From Aquibacillus koreensis (GTDB lineage Bacteria; Bacillota; Bacilli; Bacillales; Amphibacillaceae): a DNA stretch of 56,231 nucleotides. Under the pieces are notes generated by a model, which did no database searches, was not told the DNA's origin, and saw nothing but the letters and a program-made list of their open reading frames with translations. Location of the stretch: NCBI RefSeq assembly GCF_025154055.1, contig NZ_JAOALK010000009.1, forward strand, positions 1-56,231, written 5' to 3'. Positions within the stretch are counted from its first letter, which is position 1; each line of letters opens with the position of its first letter. A program made the position numbers and the translations under genes. Shown here piece after piece: positions 7,992 to 16,064 of the stretch.

Positions 7992-8054
7992 GGAAACATG
8001 GGGACGGTTCTTGTGTGCACAAAACGTGCACACAAGAACCGTCCCTCTGTTTCC
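7992..8054. repeat. Long palindromic repeat (REP/BIME-like)
   Basis: GGGGACGGTTCTTGTGTGCA is mirrored across a short AAAAC loop, and the outer GGAAACA/TGTTTCC also pair, giving a near-perfect stem of about 28 bp. It begins one base after the LuxR-type stop codon. Elements with GGGACGGTTCTTG ends are dispersed palindromic repeats in Bacillaceae, linked to REP-associated transposases. It could also act as a transcription end. Confidence 0.75.
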
Positions 8055-8070
8055 AGTGGGGGCACTACAT

Positions 8071-8250
8071 CTATTTAAACATTTTATGAGCACCTTCTAA
8101 AATAAATCCGATAAGTAGCAAGGTGCAAATAATGATAAATGGTTTCAGGCCGATCAACGGTATAACAAAGTATAGGAAAAAAAGGAATCCAATTAGTCCA
8201 ACTGTGAAGAAAAAGAAAAATTGAATGAACAAGCCAATGCTTTTAAACAT
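8071..8250 (-). CDS. Small two-helix membrane protein
   Basis: The protein is 59 aa and almost wholly hydrophobic, with two transmembrane segments (about 7-31 and 35-52) around a Pro/Gly turn and a short basic tail HKMFK. The internal ATG at 8250 is chosen over a longer frame because GGGGTG lies just upstream and the upstream residues look non-coding. It is convergent with the LuxR-type gene and divergent from the nitroreductase. No family recognised; function unknown. Confidence 0.55.
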   Translation of the reverse strand: MFKSIGLFIQFFFFFTVGLIGFLFFLYFVIPLIGLKPFIIICTLLLIGFILEGAHKMFK

Positions 8251-8490
8251 GATCAACACCCCACTATTAACATATGACATTCGTCTATTTTGCGTTACTT
8301 GTACGTTAAGAAGATATAAATTTTTAGCTGAGAGGTGTAATCGACGAAGTGAAAATTTAATGTGCCAAGTATAAGAAAAACTAACACATTCGTTAAAGGA
8401 CGAGCGAATGCGAGTTTTTCTAATGTTTGAAGAAGCAGATGTAGGGGAATATACATATACAGAAAAAAAGCGAAGGGGGCAAGCAATGCT

Positions 8491-9069
8491 ATGCACGAAA
8501 CGGATGGAAAAGCATTAATAGAAAAGTACAGAAAAGCAGACCATGATATCGACCCAATCTTCCTTAATCGGTGGTCTCCACGATCCTTTTTGGATAAAGA
8601 AGTCCCAGAAGATAAATTATTTAGCATAGTAGAAGCGGCAAGATGGGCGCCTTCGTCTATGAATAAACAACCATGGCGTTTCATCCTAGCTCGAACAAAA
8701 GAAGATCGCGAGCGATTCCACGCATTTATTATGGATGGTAACCTTAAATGGTGTAAAACCGCACCTGCCTATATGTTAATCATTTCAGAAAAAAATGGAC
8801 CAACACACGCGTTTGATACAGGCACAGCATGGGGGTACCTCGCCTTACAAGCGGCACATCATGGCCTCATCACGCATGCAATGGGTGGATTTCATAAAGA
8901 TAAAGCACGCGAAATGCTCCAGATCCCTGAAGATTATGACCTTCACGCAGTTGTAGCGATAGGATATCAAGGCGAAAAGTTGACCTTACCAGAGGACATC
9001 CAAGAACGAGAAAAACCATCCGATCGCAGGGCTCTAACAGAGACTGTCATCGAAGGAACGTTTAAATAG
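8491..9069 (+). CDS. Nitroreductase-family flavoprotein
   Basis: The protein is 192 aa. Motifs of the FMN-dependent nitroreductase fold are present: RWSPRSF near the N-terminus (the RRS-type FMN phosphate contact), EAARWAPSSMNKQPWRF, DTGTAWGYLALQAAHHGL and VVAIGY. It should reduce nitro, quinone or similar substrates with NAD(P)H in the cytosol; the physiological substrate is unknown. GGGGGC lies about a dozen bases before the ATG. It is a single-gene unit ended by a strong terminator. Confidence 0.88.
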   Translation: MHETDGKALIEKYRKADHDIDPIFLNRWSPRSFLDKEVPEDKLFSIVEAARWAPSSMNKQPWRFILARTKEDRERFHAFIMDGNLKWCKTAPAYMLIISEKNGPTHAFDTGTAWGYLALQAAHHGLITHAMGGFHKDKAREMLQIPEDYDLHAVVAIGYQGEKLTLPEDIQEREKPSDRRALTETVIEGTFK

Positions 9070-9117
9070 TGGATGCCAGCGCCAGTTAGAAATAACCAAT
9101 TAGATATAGGAAACCAT

Positions 9118-9160
9118 AAGCAGATTGCCTTTATGAAAAAAGGTAATCTGCTTATTTTTT
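9118..9160 (+). terminator. Intrinsic terminator after nitroreductase
   Basis: AAGCAGATTGCCTTT pairs with AAAGGTAATCTGCTT, followed by a run of T. Separates the nitroreductase from the matrix operon. Confidence 0.85.
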
Positions 9161-9181
9161 GTCATTCATGTTCTGTCGCAT

Positions 9182-9341
9182 GTTCTCTCAAAAACCGAGT
9201 TTCTACCTATAAAATCAACAAATCTTCTAAATCCCCAATATAAATACCTATGTAATCGACAATCTATTTTGAAAGTTACCTCGAGTCGACATTTCCCTAC
9301 TAGGACCATCTTAACAGCTATAAGTGTTCTTTATTTAGAAC
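9182..9341. promoter_or_regulatory. Possible SinR-type operator region of the matrix operon
   Basis: Two exact matches to the SinR consensus GTTCTYT occur at 9182-9188 and 9326-9332; the second is part of an inverted pair, GTTCT (9326-9330) and AGAAC (9337-9341). A near 0A box (TGTCGAC on the minus strand) lies at about 9285. The stretch 9161-9605 holds no convincing gene and would carry the matrix promoter, but no clear -35/-10 pair was identified. These 7-mers are short, and whether the host has SinR is not shown here. Confidence 0.3.
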
Positions 9342-9605
9342 GAAAAATAAATCCGTAAAAACAAAAAGGTAAGCAAATTCAAGAAAGGGAGAGAAAAACA
9401 AAGTAATATGTTCTTATTTACGCACATTTCGTTCATTTTAGAGTTTTCTATTTCATACCGTCTGTCATATACTCCAATTGACACAACTATTCTCAATAAC
9501 GAACGAAAAGTTGTCGGATAGTGAACGTCCATTTCATTGTTTGTAAATCCTTACATATAGGATTTCAAAATAAAAAAAGAAAAGTTTTAGGGAGGAATAC
9601 GAGAA

Positions 9606-10226
9606 ATGGGAATTAAAAAGAAATTAGGTCTAGGAATTGCGGCAGCGGCTCTAGGTATATCTTTGGTGGGGGGAGGAACGTTTGCTTACTTTAATGATGT
9701 AGAAACATCTAACAACACGTTTGCAGCGGGTACTCTAGATTTAACTTTAGATCCACAAGTTATCTTTAATGTTGATAACTTAAAACCAGGTGACACAATG
9801 AAACGTTACTTCGAATTACAAAATACTGGTTCATTAGACATTGCGAAAGTACTTTTAGATACGTCATATACTGTTGACTCGGAAGAAAGTAACCAAGGCC
9901 AAGACATGGGTGAACATTTTATGGTTCATTTCATTAAAAACCAAGGTCATCCTGAACATTGGTTAGATGATGATTCTTATGAAGTGGTAGGAAGTAAAAC
10001 TCTTAAACAACTTTCTGATATGACTCCTGATGAATTAGCTGTTGAATTAGAAGACTTTCTAATTTGGGATTATAAAGAAGATGGAATCCCAGCTAGCGGA
10101 ACTGATTATTTAGTGGTTAAAATTGAATTCGTTGATAATGAACAAAATCAAAACATCTTCCAAGGTGACACTCTAAATCTCGAGTGGAAATTCACTGCTG
10201 AACAAGAGGACGGAGAAAGAAGATAA
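9606..10226 (+). CDS. TasA/CalY (camelysin)-like matrix protein
   Basis: The protein is 206 aa. The N-terminus MGIKKKLGLGIAAAALG, then GGGTFAYFND and AAGTLDL, is the characteristic SipW-processed start of TasA/CalY proteins. The mature region keeps the NVDNLKPGD and FELQNTGSLDIAKV blocks of the TasA beta-sandwich and ends in an acidic tail. TasA-type proteins form extracellular amyloid-like fibres in Bacillus biofilms; camelysins are related surface metalloproteases or fibre proteins. GGGAGG is upstream. It is followed by a hairpin, then tapA- and sipW-like genes, so the specific signal peptidase is next door. TasA versus CalY naming is uncertain. Confidence 0.88.
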   Translation: MGIKKKLGLGIAAAALGISLVGGGTFAYFNDVETSNNTFAAGTLDLTLDPQVIFNVDNLKPGDTMKRYFELQNTGSLDIAKVLLDTSYTVDSEESNQGQDMGEHFMVHFIKNQGHPEHWLDDDSYEVVGSKTLKQLSDMTPDELAVELEDFLIWDYKEDGIPASGTDYLVVKIEFVDNEQNQNIFQGDTLNLEWKFTAEQEDGERR

Positions 10227-10242
10227 TAACTATCCATTAACC

Positions 10243-10269
10243 AGAAAGGTGAGCCCTGCTCACCTTTCT
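10243..10269 (+). promoter_or_regulatory. Intercistronic hairpin after the tasA-like gene
   Basis: AGAAAGGTGAGC and GCTCACCTTTCT form a perfect 12-bp stem around CCT. There is no T-run, so it may be an mRNA-stabilising or partial-termination structure that raises the tasA-like mRNA over the distal genes. The intergenic stretch has no gene. Confidence 0.6.
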
Positions 10270-10356
10270 ACCATTATTAAATTTCGTAAATCTATAACAT
10301 ACTTATATATTTACAAAATTTAATAACCAAGTTATACCAAGCAGGAGGAATCAAAA

Positions 10357-11202
10357 ATGAGAAGTTCACGGTTATCAAAATATAGAAAAAAGTATCGCAA
10401 GTTAATTATTGTTGCCCAAATTGTTGCAATTTGGTATGCGGCAATGGTTAGTTTTTCTGTTTTAACATCAAGTACAGGTGCTTTTTTTAATGAAACGAAA
10501 GAAGCACAAACGGTTATACAAGCGGGGACCTGGTGGGATAAGAGTGATTTAGAGTTTATCGGAATCCCTACACAAAATGTGAAGGCTTGTCCAAATGTCG
10601 CAATCGCCGTTGAATTGCAAAACAAAGGATTTGCTATGACAGACTCAACGCGATATGAAGTCTTCTACGAGGAAAACGGTCAACCAAGAATAAATGGGGA
10701 GAAAATTGCTGAAGGCGTCATTGGACCAATGGGTGCTGGAGAGATCATAGAACTCACCTATGATGTGGTTGAGGAAGGTTCCTATATATTTAAAGCGTAC
10801 CAGGTCGAAGGGTATGAAGGATCAGACCCAATAATCTGGAGTGAAAAAGTTATGGACAAATGCTTAAACGAAAATGCAAATGATGATGCGAAACAAAACG
10901 AAAAACCTGCTACAGAAGATACTAACACAGAGGAAAAACCAAAACAGAACAACAATGAAGAAACAAATAATGATGATGCAGACACAACTGAAGATACAAA
11001 TAATGAATCAAACGACAATAAATCAGAAGAGAAGCCAGTAGAAAATGAGAGTGCAGAAGATGAAAAGCCCGATCAAGAAATAGAAGAGGAAAAAGAAGAT
11101 AGCGAAAAATCAGAAGAATCAACCGATAGTAGTGAAAACCCAGACCAAACAAAACAAAGTGAGCCCGAGGATTCAAGTGGACTTGAAGAAGGTGAGCAAT
11201 AA
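10357..11202 (+). CDS. tapA: TapA-like amyloid-fibre assembly/anchor protein
   Basis: The protein is 281 aa. A basic N-terminus and one signal/transmembrane segment end in SSTGAFFNE, a SipW-type processing context. The folded part (about 45-170) resembles B. subtilis TapA: WWDKSDLEF, KACPNVAIAVELQNKG, SYIFKAYQVEGYEG and IWSEKVMDKC with the conserved Cys. About 105 residues of very acidic, low-complexity Glu/Asn/Asp/Ser sequence follow, as in TapA but longer. TapA helps TasA fibres assemble and stay at the cell surface. AGGAGGA precedes the ATG, and the stop overlaps the sipW ATG by one base, implying coupled translation. Confidence 0.85.
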   Translation: MRSSRLSKYRKKYRKLIIVAQIVAIWYAAMVSFSVLTSSTGAFFNETKEAQTVIQAGTWWDKSDLEFIGIPTQNVKACPNVAIAVELQNKGFAMTDSTRYEVFYEENGQPRINGEKIAEGVIGPMGAGEIIELTYDVVEEGSYIFKAYQVEGYEGSDPIIWSEKVMDKCLNENANDDAKQNEKPATEDTNTEEKPKQNNNEETNNDDADTTEDTNNESNDNKSEEKPVENESAEDEKPDQEIEEEKEDSEKSEESTDSSENPDQTKQSEPEDSSGLEEGEQ

Positions 11203-11873
11203 TGAACATTAGGTTGTTAGGAAAATGGGTTAGTAGTCTAATTACAATTATATTGTTCGTCACTTTAGTGGCTATGGCTTTTATCGTTATTTCTGCAAGG
11301 GCTTCAGGTGGAGAGCCGCAAATCGCTGGTTACCAATTAAAGACCGTGTTATCAGGATCAATGGAACCTGAAATGAAAACAGGTTCCATCATTGCAGTGA
11401 AACCAGGTGGAGATATGACGCGTTTTCAAAAAGAAGATGTGATTACATTTGTGAATGAAGATGAGGTATTGGTTACCCACAGAGTCATTGATGTTGTCCA
11501 AAGTGGAGAGAATGTCATGTATCAGACAAAGGGTGACAATAATAATGGACCCGACCCGACACTAGTATTATCGGATAATGTGGTAGCGGAATATAAGGGG
11601 TTTACAATTCCATATATAGGCTACTTAGCTAACTTTGCTCAATCAAAAGAAGGCAGTGCGATATTACTCGTGTTACCAGGCATACTGTTACTGGCATATG
11701 CTGGATTCACCATTTGGAAAAGTCTTTCCCAACTCGACACGAAAGATAAGAATGAAGATAAGATAGAGGAAGAGCAAAAGGAGCCGGAAGAAAGCATTAT
11801 AAGCTCCAATAATAATGGAGGATTATATCGTCCAGTAAGGGTGATAAAACAAGATGAAAAAAATAATATTTAG
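11202..11873 (+). CDS. sipW: ER-type signal peptidase I SipW
   Basis: The protein is 223 aa with an N-terminal membrane helix (about 8-30) and a second helix near 150-170. The catalytic Ser lies in LSGSMEPEMKTGS, and VTHRVID supplies the His that replaces Lys in ER/SipW-type peptidases. GDNNNGPDP is the conserved box E region. In B. subtilis SipW is needed to process TapA and TasA. Here it lies between the TapA-like gene and a second TasA-like gene. Its acidic cytoplasmic tail is long for the family. The 3' end overlaps the next gene by 20 bases. Confidence 0.93.
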   Translation: MNIRLLGKWVSSLITIILFVTLVAMAFIVISARASGGEPQIAGYQLKTVLSGSMEPEMKTGSIIAVKPGGDMTRFQKEDVITFVNEDEVLVTHRVIDVVQSGENVMYQTKGDNNNGPDPTLVLSDNVVAEYKGFTIPYIGYLANFAQSKEGSAILLVLPGILLLAYAGFTIWKSLSQLDTKDKNEDKIEEEQKEPEESIISSNNNGGLYRPVRVIKQDEKNNI

Positions 11874-12489
11874 TTTCATAGTGTTGGTATTAGTAGCCAT
11901 GAGTGTCATAACTATTCCAGTTTTGGCAGCCACAAACCCAATCAACATCGAAACTTCACCAGACAAAGTATTATTTAATGTCGAGAATATGAAACCTGGA
12001 GACTGGGCGGAGAAAGAATTAACGATTCAAAATAGAGGGGAAGAGGATTTCGCCTATAATGCAGTAGTGGATTTCAAAGGTGGCTCTGAAAAACTATTTA
12101 AGGAATTTTCACTTGAAATCCACGATAAGGACGGATCCCTATATGATGGGAAACTAAGTGAGTTTCAAGAATTCGATGCACGATTTCTTGAGACAATGCA
12201 CGAGGAAAAGCTAAATCTCGTCGTCTCCTTCCCACCCGAACTAGGCAATGATTTCCAAGGCCTATCATTCGAAGTAGAGATCAAGTTTGTTGCCGAACAA
12301 ATACTTGGTGACGAAGATGAAACAGACGGCGAAACCCAAACACCAATCGATCCAACCGAAGAACCTGTTGACGGGGATATCTTACCATCCACAGCAACGA
12401 ATACATTTAACTATCTATTAATAGGCGGATTAATCGTCATAGTTGGTGGGATATTATTCTACCTCAACAAAAGAAAACAAAGAGTCTAA
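11854..12489 (+). CDS. TasA-domain protein with LPSTA-type wall-sorting signal
   Basis: The protein is 211 aa. A signal peptide (to about 25, VLAAT) is followed by a TasA-like beta domain sharing LFNVENMKPGDWAEKELTI and NRGEEDFAYNA with the first gene of the operon. After an acidic linker comes ILPSTAT, a hydrophobic segment and the KRKQRV tail, the layout of a sortase signal. The LPxTA form resembles substrates of class D/BasC-type sortases rather than canonical LPxTG. It starts inside sipW with AAGGGTG upstream. It may tether fibres to peptidoglycan or act as an anchored minor fibre subunit. No sortase gene is in the window. Confidence 0.8.
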   Translation: MKKIIFSFIVLVLVAMSVITIPVLAATNPINIETSPDKVLFNVENMKPGDWAEKELTIQNRGEEDFAYNAVVDFKGGSEKLFKEFSLEIHDKDGSLYDGKLSEFQEFDARFLETMHEEKLNLVVSFPPELGNDFQGLSFEVEIKFVAEQILGDEDETDGETQTPIDPTEEPVDGDILPSTATNTFNYLLIGGLIVIVGGILFYLNKRKQRV

Positions 12490-12491
12490 TC

Positions 12492-12522
12492 GTAAAAGGC
12501 AGGTCATTAATCAGACCTGTCT
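12492..12522 (+). terminator. Hairpin ending the matrix operon
   Basis: GTAAAAGGCAGGTC and AGACCTGTCTTTAC pair with two mismatches just after the stop codon. The T-run is weak, so termination is likely but not certain. Confidence 0.55.
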
Positions 12523-12670
12523 TTACGTGTTTCTTCTATATAATATGTGTTACAGATCATACCCACTAGCTTTTACTTGGACACATCAAATCTAACAAAT
12601 AAATAAAACCAACTGTTAAATAATTATTTATTTCTTTTATCACCCTCTGATATAGTCAAAAGTAACTAGT

Positions 12671-12690
12671 TACATTTGTCGACAAATGTA
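12671..12690. promoter_or_regulatory. Perfect 20-bp palindrome upstream of chemoreceptor
   Basis: TACATTTGTCGACAAATGTA is a perfect inverted repeat 56 bases before the chemoreceptor ATG. It contains TTTGTCGAC on both strands, one base off the Spo0A box. It is the size and symmetry of a dimeric repressor operator; the regulator is unknown. The surrounding 12523-12746 has no gene. Confidence 0.5.
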
Positions 12691-12746
12691 GTATTTTATA
12701 ACTATACATATAAATCATAGTAAAAATTATTCAGACAGGGGTTGTA

Positions 12747-14243
12747 ATGCGTATGCTTAAAAAAAGAAAACAGATTGATGCCCAGCTATCAACCAAACAA
12801 CTTGATATGGTGAAAAGGAACTCAATTGTATTTCTAGCACAAACAATCGTGACCGCGCTCGTTTTGTTAGCGATTGCATCAGCAGAATTTTCGCCTGATT
12901 CCATGATTGTATTGGGGATACAAGTGCTCATCTGGGGTGTGTTCTTATTCTTCCATTTCACTAGAAAGTGGATATTCTATCTACAATATATCGCAATCGC
13001 AGGTGCGATGATTTCAACGTCATACACCGTGTTTACGCAACCTTCCGCAACAAACGTTATGTCAATTTACTACCTGGTTATCTTAGCGCTAATCTATATG
13101 AGTTTGAAATTATCAATCTTTACTAACCTTTTTGGTCTTGTATTAATGTCCTATATGGTATTTGCGCAAAGCTCTTCGATTAACTTTGAAGAAGGATCTG
13201 AGATTACGTACTTAATCTATTATGTCCTAATCTCTGTCGTAATTTTCGCCTTACTCAACGTTTCGAACTATATGATGAAACAAACTGAAGCGGCTCGTGA
13301 AGAAGCAGAGAGGCTATCAGCGAACCAGGAACAACAAAGACAATCACTCGTAAACTTAATAGAAGTCGTAAGTGAAAAAACAGCATACATTACAAAAAAT
13401 GGGGAACAAAGTAACGTGTCCTTTAATGAAATGAATGCAGCTTTTGATGAGATTGCGTCAGGTTCAACTTCACAAAGCCAATCTACACAAGAAATCAATG
13501 AATCGATCTCTGGTATGCAACAGCAATTACGAGAGATGAGCAATACAATGGAAAAACTATCAAACGAGTCCAACTCTACAAAACAGTTATCAGAATCAGG
13601 TCAAGAACAAGTAACTGCACTATCCCAAACCATTGGTGAATTTAAAGCAGATATTGATGCGATGTCAGAAGAGATTAGCCAATTGATTCAAAACTTAAAC
13701 GAAACCAATGAATTCAGTAACACGATCAAAGAGATTGCCAACCAGACAAACCTACTATCACTGAATGCTAGTATTGAAGCTGCACGTGCTGGGGAACATG
13801 GAAAAGGCTTTGCGGTTGTAGCCAATGAAATTAGAAAACTAGCAGAAATGACAACAGATTCTGCTGAGAAAATTTCAGAACAACTACAAACGTTCTCGCA
13901 ACAATCCGACCAAACAAGAAATAAAATGGTAGAGGTTGCCGATCGTATGACCGAAAGTGCTGAACAAACAGAAAGCACAAACGATTCATTCAAACAAATA
14001 AATACGGCAATTATTAATCTTAATAATCTATCTGAATTCAGTAACACGTTGATGCAATCTGTCACTGAATCGGTAAAAGTCATCGGAACGTCAACCGAAG
14101 AGCTTGCAGCATATAGTGAGGAATCAAGTGCTTCGATTCAAGAAGTAACGGCTACATTGCAGAGCTGCTTACAAAGTAATACAGGCGTATTAGAAAACCT
14201 GAAAGAGTTAGAAACTATATTGAAAAGTGACTTTCAAAAATAG
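12747..14243 (+). CDS. Methyl-accepting chemotaxis protein with polytopic membrane sensor
   Basis: The protein is 498 aa. Residues about 25-175 form five or six membrane segments with almost no extracellular domain, unlike classical two-helix receptors. The cytoplasmic part is a long coiled coil with the hairpin tip [20 protein letters not shown] then [15 protein letters not shown], which contacts CheA/CheW. No HAMP domain is apparent. Glu/Gln-rich helices flank the tip, as methylation sites do. It is probably a receptor for an intramembrane or energy signal. It is a single-gene unit between two terminators; a perfect palindrome lies upstream. Confidence 0.92.
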   Translation: MRMLKKRKQIDAQLSTKQLDMVKRNSIVFLAQTIVTALVLLAIASAEFSPDSMIVLGIQVLIWGVFLFFHFTRKWIFYLQYIAIAGAMISTSYTVFTQPSATNVMSIYYLVILALIYMSLKLSIFTNLFGLVLMSYMVFAQSSSINFEEGSEITYLIYYVLISVVIFALLNVSNYMMKQTEAAREEAERLSANQEQQRQSLVNLIEVVSEKTAYITKNGEQSNVSFNEMNAAFDEIASGSTSQSQSTQEINESISGMQQQLREMSNTMEKLSNESNSTKQLSESGQEQVTALSQTIGEFKADIDAMSEEISQLIQNLNETNEFSNTIKEIANQTNLLSLNASIEAARAGEHGKGFAVVANEIRKLAEMTTDSAEKISEQLQTFSQQSDQTRNKMVEVADRMTESAEQTESTNDSFKQINTAIINLNNLSEFSNTLMQSVTESVKVIGTSTEELAAYSEESSASIQEVTATLQSCLQSNTGVLENLKELETILKSDFQK

Positions 14244-14254
14244 AAATGTAGAGA

Positions 14255-14287
14255 AGTAGATCATCAGGTTGATGGTCTGCTTTTTTA
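14255..14287 (+). terminator. Intrinsic terminator after chemoreceptor gene
   Basis: GTAGATCATCA pairs with TGATGGTCTGC and is followed by six T. Confidence 0.8.
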
Positions 14288-14357
14288 GTTCAGGATCTAT
14301 CTAAAAAAGCAACTAGTAAATATATCCCAAAAGAGGTCGAAAGTTTTAAAAATAAAT

Positions 14358-14364
14358 TTCGACA
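14358..14364 (-). promoter_or_regulatory. Spo0A-type box upstream of the SGNH-like gene
   Basis: TTTTGTCGAAA on the minus strand is an exact and extended 0A box. It lies about 200 bases before the SGNH-like gene; the rest of 14288-14567 is AT-rich and contains no gene. Confidence 0.35.
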
Positions 14365-14567
14365 AAATTTGATCTTAAAAAAGATGAGATTGAAAATTAA
14401 GTTTACAACCGTGCAGACTTATAGTCCCTAGCATATACCCATAGAATAAAAGTGAACAACTGACTAAAAGAAGTAAATCTAAAAAACGAATAACCTCACT
14501 GACACAATTTGTCATAAAATGTGATATCATAACCTAAGAAATAAAATACTTAAAAGGCTGATTACTT

Positions 14568-15713
14568 ATGAAACAAGCAATTATTTTACTTTTATCTTGT
14601 ATTACGCTCATAGCAATCTTAATCGTAGGCAAGCTGCACTGGGATGGTAAAATTGAGGCAGCAGGAAATGGTGCGGTTGCTGGAGAGGAAAACGATCAAT
14701 CTAGTAGTAATGCAGAACAAGAAAGAACATCGCCTTCAACAGATAACAACCAAGAACTAGAAGTCACAGCGGCAGAAGATGCGTGGCTATTAAGTCATGG
14801 CAACTGGGAACAGGTCGAGATCCCCGATTGGGGTCCGGTCATGCAAGGAACATTTAAGAGTACTGGTGAGCCAGCATTTGGGAGAAAAGCAAGTATCTCT
14901 ACCAATAGTAGTTTTGCTACCCTGATACAACGTAACATGGAAGGTAGTGTTTCGATCTATGTTGATGGTGAGTTGGTAAAAACAAGAGAACTTAGAAATG
15001 ATGGAACGAAAAGTGAGATTGAAATCTTTACAGGTAGTGAGGGTTGGCATGAAATAGAATTAGTCTATTCCGGTTTTGCAGAAGTGACAAGTTTAATCAT
15101 TGATGCGGGTGCGGAAGTGCAGAAGCCAGAAGCGGCATCTGAAAAAGTCGTTGTGATTGGTCATAACTACGGACACATCAATCCTAGCTCCAAGCATTTT
15201 GTAAGTTTACTAGGTAGTGAACTAGATATGGAAGTTGTAAACCAGGGCATCGCAGGTACAGACTTAAACATAAGTAATCCAGAAGATCAAGAAAATAGTG
15301 GATTGAACCGTGTGGAAGATGACGTGATCGCGGAGGATCCAACAGCAATCCTAGTCGTTTATGGTCAACATGCGTTGCCTGGACTTACAGAAGAAACAAT
15401 CACCTATACCGACTACTATATGGATTTAATTGAGTTTTTAATAAAGATTAGAAATGAGTTGCCAGATGTACCTGTATTTATAAGTGGTGCTATTGCGACA
15501 CCTGTAGCAGATGATAATGCGTTGAACAGACTAAATACGAATCTCAACTATGCGAGAGCAGAAGTATCAGGTACGGCATTTATTGACTTAGCGGGCTTAT
15601 GGAATAGCAATAACTTTAACACTTACGTGAATGGTGAAGCACTAACAGAACAAGGACATGTTTTCCTTGCAGAAAAATATGCAGAAGCAATAAGTGAATA
15701 CTTGGATAACTAG
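14568..15713 (+). CDS. Secreted SGNH/GDSL-hydrolase-like protein
   Basis: The protein is 381 aa. An N-terminal membrane segment (about 3-20) and a Ser/Asn/Glu-rich linker precede a beta-rich region (about 60-185) and an SGNH-like domain (about 190-380). SGNH blocks are recognisable: VVVIGHNYGHIN in the block I position, VNQGIAGTDL (block II), VVYGQHALPG (block III) and LTEQGHVFLAEKYA with the block V His. The block I Ser appears replaced by Asn (GHN), so ester hydrolysis may be lost or use another Ser. The gene lies directly before the polysaccharide operon, suggesting a surface-glycan role. It ends with a terminator. Confidence 0.7.
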   Translation: MKQAIILLLSCITLIAILIVGKLHWDGKIEAAGNGAVAGEENDQSSSNAEQERTSPSTDNNQELEVTAAEDAWLLSHGNWEQVEIPDWGPVMQGTFKSTGEPAFGRKASISTNSSFATLIQRNMEGSVSIYVDGELVKTRELRNDGTKSEIEIFTGSEGWHEIELVYSGFAEVTSLIIDAGAEVQKPEAASEKVVVIGHNYGHINPSSKHFVSLLGSELDMEVVNQGIAGTDLNISNPEDQENSGLNRVEDDVIAEDPTAILVVYGQHALPGLTEETITYTDYYMDLIEFLIKIRNELPDVPVFISGAIATPVADDNALNRLNTNLNYARAEVSGTAFIDLAGLWNSNNFNTYVNGEALTEQGHVFLAEKYAEAISEYLDN

Positions 15714-15717
15714 ATGA

Positions 15718-15752
15718 AGAGGATGCGCATTAGATAGCATCCTTTTCTATTT
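15718..15752 (+). terminator. Intrinsic terminator after SGNH-like gene
   Basis: AGGATGC (15720-15726) pairs with GCATCCT (15737-15743), followed by a T-rich tail. Confidence 0.7.
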
Positions 15753-15908
15753 GACTAATAAAGATGATCACGAAGAACAATAACTATTGTACTCCTACTA
15801 ATAACCCATAAGAAAAAAAGAAATTCGCATTGAAAGCGCAAACATTACAAAATAACATCTTTTTCCAAAGAAATGTCATCTAATCTAGTCCCAAATGAAA
15901 TAAAACTG

Positions 15909-15917
15909 TGTTATAAT
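15909..15917 (+). promoter_or_regulatory. Extended -10 promoter of the polysaccharide operon
   Basis: TGTTATAAT is a perfect extended -10 (TGnTATAAT). No good -35 is present at the expected distance. It would give a leader of about 145 bases before the Wzz-like gene. Confidence 0.5.
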
Positions 15918-15924
15918 TTCGAAA

Positions 15925-16050
15925 GTGATGTTCAACTAGGGATGCTTTTGTAAAACTATTGAACTTCTTGACGATAGTTTAGGAGAAACAACTTTCGCTA
16001 ATTATCGTGGCGGTATGCTATGTTTCAATAAAAGCGACAGATAAAATGTA
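15925..16050 (+). other. Structured leader of the polysaccharide operon (unassigned)
   Basis: Two possible long-range pairings are visible: GTTCAA with TTGAAC, and CGATAGTT with AATTATCG. It lacks the GACGCAAAGC core of GEMM-I, and no known leader motif was recognised. Any regulatory role is inferred only from length and pairing. Confidence 0.3.
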
Positions 16051-16064
16051 CCGGAGGGAAGATA

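Noticed and set aside
8295-8684. 129-aa minus-strand frame
   Set aside because: It overlaps the nitroreductase start and shows no domain or ribosome site.
10782-11263. Long minus-strand frames opposite the tapA-like gene
   Set aside because: They are shadows of the low-complexity acidic tail; composition and lack of ribosome sites argue against genes.
13268-14083. Minus-strand Ser/Cys-rich frames opposite the chemoreceptor
   Set aside because: Shadows of the coiled-coil coding sequence; no ribosome sites.
15918-16064. Fourth GEMM-I riboswitch ahead of the Wzz-like gene
   Set aside because: No GACGCAAAGC or GGNCUAA blocks occur; only generic pairing is seen.
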